A stretch of DNA of 8,856 bases from RDXT01 sp033765305. GTDB taxonomy: Bacteria; Bacteroidota; Bacteroidia; J057. The translations under genes were made by a program, and so were the position numbers. Location: NCBI GenBank assembly GCA_033765305.1, contig JANRID010000026.1, positions 1 through 8,856 on the forward strand. Reading direction: 5' to 3'. Positions 1 to 7,604 of the stretch are shown here, piece by piece; position 1 is the first letter of the stretch; every line of letters begins with the position of its first letter. The notes below the pieces were generated by a model. It had not been told where the DNA came from. It made no database searches and saw only the letters and a list, made by a program, of their open reading frames with translations.

Positions 1-1
1 G

Positions 2-403
2 GAAGGGCTGGCCTTCGCATCGCTGGAGCGAATCATGCGCGAGCGATTCGGGGCTGAATTCATCGCCCCCAACGCAGCCATGACCCGCAACCGCCAAACC
101 CTCGAGCTGGATGTGCTCGGATACGTCAATCGGGATGTGAATAATGCGGTTATTGCGGAGGTCAAAGCCAAGCTCAAGGATGAGCACGTCGGCGATCTGC
201 TCGACAAGCTGGCGGTATTTCCGGATTTTTTCCCCGAACACCGGCAGAAGCACCTCTTCGGCATCCTGGTAGGCGCCAATGTGCCCGTCTCTGTCCGCAA
301 GCTGGCACTCAAGCACGGCCTGTATGTAGGCCGCATGGCAGATCACACCTTTCAATTGCTGGTGCCCGACGGGTTCGAAGGCCGGGACTTCCAGGCTGCC
401 TGA
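2..403 (+). CDS. PD-(D/E)XK nuclease-like protein, C-terminal part (5' end outside window)
   Basis: The reading frame is already open at the first codon of the window and runs 133 residues to a TGA at 401-403. An ATG at 35 exists, but the residues before it continue the same helix-like pattern, so the true start is probably upstream of the window. The core reads LELDVLGY, then about 20 residues later VIAEVKAKL. An Asp in a beta strand followed by a Glu-x-Lys strand is the pattern of the PD-(D/E)XK superfamily, and it resembles the DUF3782-type proteins common in cyanobacteria and Bacteroidota. After it come a Phe/Pro-rich loop (FPDFFPEH) and a strand, HLFGILVGA, as usual in that group. These proteins often have an N-terminal coiled coil, which would lie outside the window. 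Actual nuclease activity is not shown; such proteins are mostly uncharacterised. The gene converges on the neighbouring operon with a 3-bp gap. Confidence 0.7.
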   Translation, partial: EGLAFASLERIMRERFGAEFIAPNAAMTRNRQTLELDVLGYVNRDVNNAVIAEVKAKLKDEHVGDLLDKLAVFPDFFPEHRQKHLFGILVGANVPVSVRKLALKHGLYVGRMADHTFQLLVPDGFEGRDFQAA

Positions 404-411
404 CCGTCAGG
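399..411. other. Dyad symmetry spanning the two convergent stop codons
   Basis: CCTGAC-C-GTCAGG is a 6+1+6 inverted repeat containing the TGA stop of the plus-strand gene (401-403) and the TGA stop of the minus-strand operon (407-409 on the plus strand). As RNA it could form a stem of about 5 bp with a 3-nt loop in either direction. No U-run follows on either side, so it is a poor intrinsic terminator. Part of the symmetry is a trivial result of two TGA stops facing each other. Confidence 0.3.
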
Positions 412-1780
412 GGTTTCCTGTTACAATCTGCAATCCGGGTTGTGCCGCCTGCAAGGCTGAGATTCCGCCCGGAGTTGCCCGCGTTCCCCCCAGATATATC
501 GTTTGAAGTGATTCGGCTGCTGCCAGGCTGCGCAGCCCGGCATCCGTGACGCCAGTGCTGAACAGATTCAGCGAGCGGAGATGCCGCAGCCCGGCGAGCC
601 CGGCGATGCCTGCATCGCTGACTGGATTGCGCTCCAGCCGCAGCTTGACCAGGTTGGGCATGCGGGCGATGTGCTGCAGCGCACCGTCCTGCACCTGCGC
701 GCCGGCCAGGTTGAGCCATACGATCTGCTCGCGGATGCGCAGCAGGGCTGCCACCTGTTCTGTGCGCACCTGCACGCCGGACTTGGCCGGCATGACCTCC
801 AGTGCAGACTCGTCGTGCGCTACCGGCTTGATGATGAATCCCAGCCCGCGCAGGCTGTCCAGCAGCGCTGCGGACGGAGGTGCCGCCGGCAGGTTCAGCC
901 CGGCGAGGGGATTGTCGCCCGCAGGGGTCCAGCGGTAATGCTGCTCCAGAATCCGGGATATGGCAGGGCTTCGCTCGGCGTCCTGAATCTGCTGATCGTA
1001 TGAGGCACCTGCAGCAATCCACCATTCAAGCAGCTGCACCTGCTCGAAGGTCAGGGCAGGTCCCGAGGTAGGCATGAATTTCGGATGATGGGCCGGCAGG
1101 GCGACCCGGTGAAAGAGCTCGCTTTCCTGCGGATTGCCTGGGCGGATCACCGGCCCGCTGATGCCGCCTTTGGCGATCGCTTCCGGGCTGCTGAGGTCCA
1201 GTCCGCCATTCATGCGGCCGGGCCGGTGGCAGCCTGCACAGCTCTGATCCAGAACAGGCTGGATAAGATGGCGGTAGATTTGCGCACTGTCGCTGCGGGA
1301 GAGGTCGGCTGATGCTGCCCGGAAAGGCTCGTAGCCCGCGATGCGCTGGATCCAGCGGGGCGAGCGTTCAGCCAGAAACTCCGGGCCGTGCGTGAGGCTG
1401 CCGCCCAGGTGGCCGGTGGCGAAAATCAGCAGCAGCAGCAGGGTATTGGGAATCAGGAAAATCGGCCCCGACGGACGCTCCAGGGGCCTGCGAAGCACCT
1501 GCCAGGCCAGGAAGGCGCTGAGCGCGGCGGTGCCGATGCCCAGCCATTTGTGCCAGCCGAGCGTGTCCGCCTCGTAGCTGCCCTGCTGCGCCAATTGCAG
1601 GCCCGACCACACGGATAGCAGGGCACCGAGCGAGCCTGCAGCAAAGAGCCAGGCCAGCGGATTGCCGAGGCGCTGCCATTTGCCGCGGGATACGGCATAG
1701 CCAGCCAGGCAGGCGATGAGCAGTACGCCTGCGGGCAGGTGTACCAGCAGGGGATGCAGCCTTCCGATCAGTTCGTTCAT
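407..1780 (-). CDS. Membrane-anchored cytochrome c-like protein: DUF2231-like membrane domain, PSCyt1 haem domain, C-terminal leucine-rich repeats
   Basis: 457 residues. The frame is open further upstream to 2029, but that part overlaps the DUF1501 gene. The ATG at 1780 follows that gene's stop by 29 bp and opens directly into MNELIGRLHPLLVHLPAG, the typical start of DUF2231-like membrane domains. Four hydrophobic segments lie at about residues 11-31, 40-64, 76-96 and 106-127. A planctomycete-type cytochrome domain follows (about 165-260) with one haem-binding CAGCH at 181-185 and a candidate axial Met in the KFMP segment (Met236). Residues about 350-455 are short leucine-rich repeats (LVKLRLERNPVSDAGI, LRSLNLFSTGVTDAGL). 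The haem and LRR parts should face the periplasm. It is the last gene of the operon with the DUF1501 and PSD1 genes. An electron-transfer or sensory partner role is inferred; no substrate can be named. No Shine-Dalgarno sequence is seen. Confidence 0.85.
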   Translation of the reverse strand: MNELIGRLHPLLVHLPAGVLLIACLAGYAVSRGKWQRLGNPLAWLFAAGSLGALLSVWSGLQLAQQGSYEADTLGWHKWLGIGTAALSAFLAWQVLRRPLERPSGPIFLIPNTLLLLLIFATGHLGGSLTHGPEFLAERSPRWIQRIAGYEPFRAASADLSRSDSAQIYRHLIQPVLDQSCAGCHRPGRMNGGLDLSSPEAIAKGGISGPVIRPGNPQESELFHRVALPAHHPKFMPTSGPALTFEQVQLLEWWIAAGASYDQQIQDAERSPAISRILEQHYRWTPAGDNPLAGLNLPAAPPSAALLDSLRGLGFIIKPVAHDESALEVMPAKSGVQVRTEQVAALLRIREQIVWLNLAGAQVQDGALQHIARMPNLVKLRLERNPVSDAGIAGLAGLRHLRSLNLFSTGVTDAGLRSLAAAESLQTIYLGGTRATPGGISALQAAQPGLQIVTGNP

Positions 1781-1809
1781 GCGAGCGGAGTAGGGGAGGG
1801 GAGAAATGG

Positions 1810-3288
1810 TCAGGCGAGCAGGTCCTTGACGACCTTGCCGTGCACATCGGTGAGGCGGAAGCGTCTGCCCTGGTATTTGAAGGTCAGCTGCTCGTGGTGA
1901 ATGCCCAGCAGATGCATCAGGGTAGCCTGGAAGTCGTGGATATGCACGCCGTTTTCGGCTACATTGAAGCTGAAATCGTCTGTGGTCCCGTAGCTGAGGC
2001 CTTTTTTCATGCCCCCGCCTGCAAACCACATGGTAAAGCAGCCCGGATGGTGGTCCCGTCCGAAGGTTTCTGCCGTGACTTTGCCCTGGGAATAGGTCGT
2101 GCGGCCGAATTCCCCGCCCCAGATGACCAGCGTATCCTCCAGCAGGCCGCGCTGCCTGAGGTCCTGGACCAGGGCCGCCGAGGGCTGATCGGTTACCTTG
2201 CAGACATCCGGCATCATCTGCGGCAGGCCGCCGTGGTGATCCCAGTCCTGGTGGTAGAGCTGCACGAAGCGCACATTCCGCTCGATCAGCCGCCTGGCCA
2301 GCAGGCAGTTTGCGGCGAAGGTGCCGGGTTTGCGGCTGTCCGGGCCATAGAGGTCATACACATGGTCCGGCTCGCCGGATACGTCGAGTGCTTCCGGCAC
2401 GGAGGTCTGCATGCGGAAGGCCATTTCATACTGGCTGATCTTGGCTTCGATCTCCGGGTCGCGGGTCTCGGCCATCTGGAGCTGCTGAAGCTGGCTGAGG
2501 TAGTCGAGCTGCCGCCGCCGGTCGGCGTGGGTCACGCCGCCGGGATTTTCCAGGTACAGCACCGGATCTTTGCCGGAGCGGAATTTGACGCCCTGGTGAT
2601 GCGAGGGCAGGAAGCCGTTGCCCCAAAGCCGGTCATACAGCGGCTGGCCCGACGGCGTATTGCGCGAAAGCAGCACGATGAACGAAGGCAGGTTGTCATT
2701 TTCGCTGCCCAGGCCATAGCTGACCCAGCTTCCGATGGCCGGCCGGCCCGGCTGCTGCGAGCCGGTCTGGATAAAGGTCGCCGCCGGGTCATGGTTGATG
2801 GCTTCGGTGTACATCGAGCGCACCACCGTCAGCTCGTCGGCAACCGCAGCGAGGTAAGGCAGGCGGTCGCTGAGCCAAAGCCCGCTTTGGCCATGCTGCT
2901 TGAACTGGTAGGGCGAAGGCACCACCGGAAAGGACTTCTGGCCCGCCGACATGCCTGTCTGGCGCTGGGTGCCCCGGACCGAAGGCGGCAGGTCCTGGCC
3001 TTGCATCCGCATCAGCTCCGGCTTGTAGTCGAAGAGATCCACTTGCGAGGGGCCGCCGCTCTGGAAGAGGTAGATGACCCGTTTGACGCGGGGCGGGAAA
3101 TGCGGCTGGCCGAGGGGAAATCCGCCTTCCAGGGCGCCGGCTTCGGCTGCGCCTGCGGTATCGGCCTTGCTGAACAGGCCCAGCGGATCGAGCAGGCCTG
3201 CCAGGGCAGCCGCACCCAGCCCCATCGTGGTGCGGGTGAGGAAATCGCGGCGGCTGTACTGGCGGTTATAGTTGTCGCAACTGTGCAT
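1810..3288 (-). CDS. DUF1501 family protein, Tat-exported, alkaline phosphatase/sulfatase-like fold
   Basis: 492 residues, of normal length or slightly long for the family. The N-terminus carries a twin-arginine signal, SRRDFL at residues 12-17, followed by the hydrophobic stretch MGLGAAALAGLL, so folded export by Tat is expected. Family hallmarks include FQSGGPSQVDLFDYKP (about 75-90), LYHQDWDHHGGL (344-355), WGGEFGRT (390-397), GRDHHPGCF (410-418) and HDFQATLMHLLGI (451-463). DUF1501 belongs to the alkaline phosphatase/sulfatase-like structural clan, and these Asp/His clusters probably bind metal. No sulfatase C/S-x-P-x-R maturation motif was seen, so it should not be called a sulfatase. 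The gene starts 42 bp after the PSD1 stop and ends 29 bp before the cytochrome gene, so the three are probably co-transcribed. The reaction catalysed is unknown. The ATG at 3288 is chosen because it places the Tat motif near the N-terminus. Confidence 0.92.
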   Translation of the reverse strand: MHSCDNYNRQYSRRDFLTRTTMGLGAAALAGLLDPLGLFSKADTAGAAEAGALEGGFPLGQPHFPPRVKRVIYLFQSGGPSQVDLFDYKPELMRMQGQDLPPSVRGTQRQTGMSAGQKSFPVVPSPYQFKQHGQSGLWLSDRLPYLAAVADELTVVRSMYTEAINHDPAATFIQTGSQQPGRPAIGSWVSYGLGSENDNLPSFIVLLSRNTPSGQPLYDRLWGNGFLPSHHQGVKFRSGKDPVLYLENPGGVTHADRRRQLDYLSQLQQLQMAETRDPEIEAKISQYEMAFRMQTSVPEALDVSGEPDHVYDLYGPDSRKPGTFAANCLLARRLIERNVRFVQLYHQDWDHHGGLPQMMPDVCKVTDQPSAALVQDLRQRGLLEDTLVIWGGEFGRTTYSQGKVTAETFGRDHHPGCFTMWFAGGGMKKGLSYGTTDDFSFNVAENGVHIHDFQATLMHLLGIHHEQLTFKYQGRRFRLTDVHGKVVKDLLA

Positions 3289-3330
3289 AGCAGTCGGTAG
3301 GTAATCCGGTGAAAGGCGAATAGCGACCGC

Positions 3331-6300
3331 TCAGCGGCGCATATAACACTCGTCGTGGTTGAGGATGGTGCTGTTGACGACCGCGTAGGCGGCGGTTTCG
3401 GCAGGGTCGAGGGCTGGATTCACGGGCGCTTCGCCGACGGCCAGGAGCGCCTGCGCCTGTGCCGGCTGCTGCCGGAAGCGTTCGGCCTCCTTCCGGAACA
3501 GCTCCTCCAGCACGGCAGTCTCCTGCGGCAAGGGCTTGCGGCCAGTCAGGCGCCGGAACGCATACTGAATCCGCTCGCCAGGCTGTGCGCCGCCCTGCTG
3601 CTGCATCCGCTCGGCCAGTACCCGCGAAGCCTCGACATAGGTCGGGTCGTTGAGCAGCACCAGCGCCTGAAGCGGCGTGTTGGTGGTAGGCCGCTGCACA
3701 ATGCAGTAGCTCCGGTCATTGCCGTCGAGGGTGATCATGGCCGGATGCGGCGAGGTGCGCTTGAGGATGGTGTACATCGAGCGCCGGTAGAGGTTGGCGC
3801 CGCTGTCCTGCTGATAGACCAGATAGCGGAAGGAGAAAAAGCTTTTTTCGCCCCAGATATTGTCCGGCTGGTAGGGCTTGACCGGTTCCCCGCCTACCTG
3901 ATGCACAAGCAGGCCGCTGGCTGCCAGGGCATTGTCCCGGATAAACTCCGCCGGCAGGCGGAAAGCCGGCCCGCGTGCAAGCAGGATATTCTGCGGATCG
4001 GTTTCCTGCAGGTCTTCGCGCGTGTGCGAGGACTGGCGGTAAGTGGCCGAGTTGACTATCAGGCGGATCATGTTCCGCACGTCCCATCCCTGCTCCATGA
4101 ATTCCACCGCCATCCAGTCGAGCAGCTCCGGGTGCGAGGGCAGGGCGCCCTGGTTGCCGAAGTCGTGCGGCGTGGCCACGAGGCCTTTGCCGAAAAACAT
4201 CTGCCAGTAGCGGTTGACCGTCACGCGGGCGGTCAGCGGATTGTCGCGGCTGAGAATCCACTGCGCGAGGCCGAGGCGGTTCTGCGGCAGCTCCTGGCTG
4301 AAGGGCATGATCGCAGCGGGCACGCCGGCGGTCACTTCCTGGCGGCGTTCGGTGTACACGCCCCGGTCGAGCACGAAGGTCGGCCGCGGCCTGTCGTCGT
4401 CCATGACCTGCACCTCGACAGCGCTGCCCAGCAGCGCGGTCGATTGGCCCACCAGCTCGTGCAGGCGGCCTTGCAGCTGCTGATAGGCCGGATTCCGGGT
4501 CAGGTGGTAGTATTCCGCAATGGCATCCTGGGCAGTGCTGCCGGAGCGCAGCGCAGCCTCCACGCCGGGGCCGCCGGCGAGCTGGGCTACTTCGAGCCGG
4601 CTCAGCTGGCGTCCGTAGATGCGGATATCGTCGAAGCAGCCTTTCAGAAAGCCGATTTCGCCCGAAAAGCCCTCGTTCCATTTGCCCGCCCGCAGCCAGC
4701 GCGGATCAAGCTTGTACTCGGCATTCACCGGCAGAATGGAGCGCTCCAGCTGATCGTATTTGACCACGGTGCGCACAGGCTGCCCGTTGAGGAAGATGCG
4801 CATGCCGGCAGCTTTGCCGCTGCCGTCGTAGGTGACAAAGGTGTGCAGCCATTCGCCTGCGGGGATCGTATCGGTGCTTTCGATCCGCGCCTGGTCATGG
4901 GGCAAGGCATGGATCAGCCTGAATACCAGCACACCGGTAGAGTCGATCAGGAAATCCCAGCCGCGCCAGAGGTTGTTTTTGTCGCCGGAGTTGCAAAGGA
5001 TGGTTTTAATGCCTTTGGCAGGCTCCACGTGCACCCAGGCACCTGCCGAAAACGGCTGATTGCGCTCGAAGAGCCCGGTTTCCTTCATGAACAGGCTCTG
5101 GTATTCATTGTCGAAGCAGATGGCCTTGCCGATTTTGCCCGGCTTGAGCTTGGGCTCGCCTTCGAGCGGCGTTTCCGGGCTGCCGTCGGCGCGTTTTTCC
5201 GGGCCCCACTGGTTGCGTCCCGACCCGATGGACTCCATCGGCACATGGCGGATGAGGCCGGCAGGTTCTTTCGGCAGGGAAGCGGGCTGGAGCGACTGTA
5301 CAAATTGCTGAATATCATCGGCTTTTTGTGCCGTCAGCAGCTCATTCCGCAGCCCTTCCGCCGACTGGCGCAGATTCGCGAGGCGCTGCTTCGAGCTGTC
5401 GGGGAGCAGCAGCAGGGTCGGGCCGCAGTTGCCGTCGTCGGTATTCATGCCCAGTTCATCCACCTGGTTGAAAAAGGCGGAGAAACGGTAGAATTCCTCC
5501 TGCGAAATGGGATCGAACTTGTGGTCGTGGCACTGGGCGCATTTCATCGTCAGGCCCATAAAGGCCGTTGCCGTGGTGTGAATGCGGTCATAGACGTATT
5601 CGAGGCGGTATTCCTCGTCCACGATCCCGCCTTCCGCCGAGATCTGGTGGTTGCGGTTGAAGCCGGTGGCCAGGATCTGCTCTTCGGTGGCGCCGGGCAG
5701 CAGGTCGCCGGCGAGCTGCCAGGTGACGAACTGGTCGAAGGGCATATTCCGGCGGAATGCCTGGATCACCCAGTCGCGCCAGGGGTACATCGAGCGCCAG
5801 CCGTCGGCGTGGTAGCCGTGGCTGTCGGCGTAGCGGGCCACATCCATCCATTCCATGGCCATGCGCTCGGCAAAGGCATCGGTCTCCATCAGCCGGTCCA
5901 CCACGCGCTCGTAGGCGTCAGGAGCAGGGTCCTGCAGGAAGGCGTCGGTTTCTTCCGGGGTAGGGGGGAGGCCGGTGAGATCGAGATACACCCGGCGCAG
6001 CAGGCGCTCCTGGTCGGCTTCCGGCGAGGGCTGGATGCCTTCCTGCTCCAGCCGGGCGAGGATGAAGCGGTCCACCGGGGTTTTGACCCAGTCTTTCTGC
6101 TTGACCTTAGGGGGCTTGACCCGTTCGGGCGGGATGAAGGCCCAGTGTTTTTTCCATGTTGCGCCCTCATCGACCCAGGTGTACAGGACGGCTTTCTCGT
6201 AGGGCGAAAGGGACATGTGGCTTTCCGGCGGCGGCATCATCAGCTCGGGATCGTCGGAAAAGATATGGCGGATGATGGCGCTGTTGCGGGGGCTGCCCGG

Positions 6301-6567
6301 GTCGATGAGCGGCTGGCCTTTGGCCGTCTTGCCGAAGAGCCCGGCTTCGGTATCGAAGCGGAGCCCGGCTTTGCGTGATTTTTCATCCGGACCGTGGCAG
6401 CTGAAGCAGCGGTCGGTGAGGATGGGCTTGACGTGGAAATTGAAATCCACCCGGTCGGGCAGGCGGCTGGCCACTTCCGTGGGGACATACTCCGATGCGC
6501 CGCCGCAGGCCACCAGCAGCGCCGCACCCAGCGCCCACAGCACAAGAACAACCAGATAACGGGACAT
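3331..6567 (-). CDS. PSD1 lipoprotein: planctomycete cytochrome c domain, DUF1549, LamG-like domain, DUF1553
   Basis: 1078 residues from the ATG at 6567; the frame also allows a start at 6621. The shorter form is preferred because it begins with a clean lipoprotein signal, MSRYLVVLVLWALGAALLVAC, with lipobox LVAC and acylated Cys21. Domains in order: PSCyt1 haem domain with CFSCH at 54-58 and a possible Met ligand in ELMMPPPE (about 108-115); DUF1549 at about 160-370, with GLPPTPEE and a second CxxCH, CAQCH, at 343-347; a concanavalin/LamG-like insert at about 475-668, with the typical GEWLHTFVTYDG and FDDIRIYGRQLS strands; and DUF1553 at about 762-1030, containing NRLGLAQWIL, NRYWQMFFGKG and RPTTNTPLQALVLLNDP. 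The family is exported and its biochemical function is unestablished; abundance in polysaccharide-degrading marine bacteria suggests polymer or redox chemistry. First gene of the operon; a LacI-type palindrome lies about 95 bp upstream. Confidence 0.93.
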   Translation of the reverse strand: MSRYLVVLVLWALGAALLVACGGASEYVPTEVASRLPDRVDFNFHVKPILTDRCFSCHGPDEKSRKAGLRFDTEAGLFGKTAKGQPLIDPGSPRNSAIIRHIFSDDPELMMPPPESHMSLSPYEKAVLYTWVDEGATWKKHWAFIPPERVKPPKVKQKDWVKTPVDRFILARLEQEGIQPSPEADQERLLRRVYLDLTGLPPTPEETDAFLQDPAPDAYERVVDRLMETDAFAERMAMEWMDVARYADSHGYHADGWRSMYPWRDWVIQAFRRNMPFDQFVTWQLAGDLLPGATEEQILATGFNRNHQISAEGGIVDEEYRLEYVYDRIHTTATAFMGLTMKCAQCHDHKFDPISQEEFYRFSAFFNQVDELGMNTDDGNCGPTLLLLPDSSKQRLANLRQSAEGLRNELLTAQKADDIQQFVQSLQPASLPKEPAGLIRHVPMESIGSGRNQWGPEKRADGSPETPLEGEPKLKPGKIGKAICFDNEYQSLFMKETGLFERNQPFSAGAWVHVEPAKGIKTILCNSGDKNNLWRGWDFLIDSTGVLVFRLIHALPHDQARIESTDTIPAGEWLHTFVTYDGSGKAAGMRIFLNGQPVRTVVKYDQLERSILPVNAEYKLDPRWLRAGKWNEGFSGEIGFLKGCFDDIRIYGRQLSRLEVAQLAGGPGVEAALRSGSTAQDAIAEYYHLTRNPAYQQLQGRLHELVGQSTALLGSAVEVQVMDDDRPRPTFVLDRGVYTERRQEVTAGVPAAIMPFSQELPQNRLGLAQWILSRDNPLTARVTVNRYWQMFFGKGLVATPHDFGNQGALPSHPELLDWMAVEFMEQGWDVRNMIRLIVNSATYRQSSHTREDLQETDPQNILLARGPAFRLPAEFIRDNALAASGLLVHQVGGEPVKPYQPDNIWGEKSFFSFRYLVYQQDSGANLYRRSMYTILKRTSPHPAMITLDGNDRSYCIVQRPTTNTPLQALVLLNDPTYVEASRVLAERMQQQGGAQPGERIQYAFRRLTGRKPLPQETAVLEELFRKEAERFRQQPAQAQALLAVGEAPVNPALDPAETAAYAVVNSTILNHDECYMRR

Positions 6568-6660
6568 AGGAAACGGTCTGCGAGTAGGGAGAGCAATGAG
6601 AATTCCTATGCTAGATCGCACATTTTCAGCAGCTTTTCAACGGGGCCGGACTAGGCTTGC

Positions 6661-6681
6661 CGTTTTCCGAAAACGTTTTCG
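6661..6681. promoter_or_regulatory. LacI-family-type operator (overlapping palindromes)
   Basis: Positions 6668-6681 form a perfect 14-bp palindrome, CGAAAACGTTTTCG. It overlaps a second 15-bp dyad at 6661-6675 with 7-bp arms (CGTTTTC/GAAAACG) around one base. An AT-flanked core with a central CG step (AAAACGTTTT) is the classic form of LacI/CcpA-family operators. It lies in the 123-bp gap between the prenyltransferase stop and the PSD1 start, 93 bp upstream of the latter, so the PSD1 operon is the natural target. The regulator is not encoded in the window. A terminator role for the prenyltransferase gene is less likely because the hairpin loop would be minimal and the stem AT-rich. Confidence 0.5.
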
Positions 6682-6690
6682 CCTGTATAG

Positions 6691-7590
6691 TCAGGCTGCA
6701 AGCAGCAGGCCTGCCGGATAGAGCAGGTATTCGAGGAAAAACAGCCCCCAGAAAAACAGGTAAAAGCGCTTGACCCGCGCATCGTCGGAGACCTGGAGCT
6801 GCTGCGCCTGCCACAGGAAGAGCAGCCATGCGGCGAGGTGGCTGAGGGTGAAAAACCATTTGCCGGGCAGCATGCCGGTGAGCGCCGCTGCGATGACGCC
6901 CAGATAGGCCAGCGATACGGCGGTGATGCCGGCCAGAAAGGCGCGCCGGCGCCCGGCCTGCACAGCGAGCGTGCCGAATTCGTAGGCAGCATCCCCTTCG
7001 GTGTCGGGAATATCCTTGAACCAGGCAATGCCGAGGCTGAAGGCTGCCACGAAGAGCGTCAGCGGCCAGATAAACGGCTCCAGCGCGGCGTGGCCGGTGA
7101 GCTGATGGCGGAAGTGCAGGAAAAATCCGAGGTTGACGAGCAGGCCGCGCACGAGGGTAATGGCCCCTGCGGCGAGGAAATGGTTGCGCTTGAATTTCAG
7201 CGGCGGCAGCGAATAGGCCGTGCCGATGCCCATGATGAGCAGGATAAGCCCGGCAAATCCCGGGCTTCCGGTGGCTGCCGCGCTCAGGACCGCGAGTCCG
7301 CCGCAGACCAGCACGATCCGCAGGGCCTGCTGCCGGCTGAGGCGCCCCGCCGGGATCGGCAGCCAGGGCTTGTTGATCCGGTCCACGTCCACATCCGCCC
7401 ATTGGTTGAGGCCGGTGATATAGATGTTGCAGCTCAGGGCGCTGAGCAGCGCCGGCAGCAGCACAGCGGCCAGGGCGCCGGTCCAGGCGCTGCCGGTATT
7501 CCACAGGGAGATGAAATACAGCGCGATGATGCTGAGGGTGCTGCCGATGAGGGTATGGGGGCGGCTGAATTGCCAGAGGGTGCGGAGCAT
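6691..7590 (-). CDS. Homogentisate phytyltransferase-like prenyltransferase (UbiA family)
   Basis: 299 residues from the ATG at 7590. The frame extends upstream to 7851 through repeat DNA, but family homology begins at MLRTLWQFSRPHTLIGSTLS, which matches the cyanobacterial and plastid homogentisate phytyltransferase N-terminus. The enzyme should condense a prenyl diphosphate with an aromatic head group, classically phytyl diphosphate with homogentisate, in the inner membrane. Visible motifs are the NxxxDxxxD prenyl-diphosphate/Mg site at 62-70 (N62, D66, D70) followed by NKPWLPIPAG; YSLPPLKFKR at 126-135; and the second acidic motif FKDIPDTEGD at 191-200. About eight or nine hydrophobic segments are present. 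It follows a gamma-tocopherol-methyltransferase-like gene, which supports a tocopherol or plastoquinone-type product. Homogentisate solanesyltransferase, or another aromatic prenyltransferase of this clade, remains possible. No Shine-Dalgarno sequence; a 14-bp repeat abuts the start codon. Confidence 0.85.
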   Translation of the reverse strand: MLRTLWQFSRPHTLIGSTLSIIALYFISLWNTGSAWTGALAAVLLPALLSALSCNIYITGLNQWADVDVDRINKPWLPIPAGRLSRQQALRIVLVCGGLAVLSAAATGSPGFAGLILLIMGIGTAYSLPPLKFKRNHFLAAGAITLVRGLLVNLGFFLHFRHQLTGHAALEPFIWPLTLFVAAFSLGIAWFKDIPDTEGDAAYEFGTLAVQAGRRRAFLAGITAVSLAYLGVIAAALTGMLPGKWFFTLSHLAAWLLFLWQAQQLQVSDDARVKRFYLFFWGLFFLEYLLYPAGLLLAA

Positions 7591-7604
7591 GGAGTAGCAA
7601 GTAG
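7591..7604. repeat. 14-bp dispersed repeat, copy 1 (prenyltransferase start)
   Basis: GGAGTAGCAAGTAG, immediately upstream of the prenyltransferase ATG at 7588-7590 on the minus strand. It is identical to 8701-8714 and consists of the first two units of the heptad array. Confidence 0.9.

Noticed and set aside
1430..1442. AGC/CAG trinucleotide run
   Set aside because: It encodes a Leu run in the fourth hydrophobic segment of the cytochrome protein; ordinary codon repetition.
1781..2029. An 83-residue N-terminal extension of the cytochrome/LRR protein
   Set aside because: It overlaps the DUF1501 coding end, is Arg/Pro-rich without domain features, and the DUF2231-like domain starts at the ATG at 1780.
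1840..3300. A 486-codon open frame on the plus strand, antisense to the DUF1501 gene
   Set aside because: Same explanation; the DUF1501 signatures and Tat signal lie on the minus strand and the antisense translation has no family features.
3355..6378. A 1007-codon open frame on the plus strand, antisense to the PSD1 gene
   Set aside because: The minus-strand frame carries unmistakable domains and a signal peptide. The antisense frame has no recognisable motif and is composition-driven: in GC-rich genes the codons whose complement is a stop (TTA, CTA, TCA) are rare.
6655..6703. GCTTGC/GCAAGC inverted repeat as a terminator of the prenyltransferase gene
   Set aside because: The 6-bp arms are about 37 nt apart, one arm lies inside the coding end and no U-run follows.
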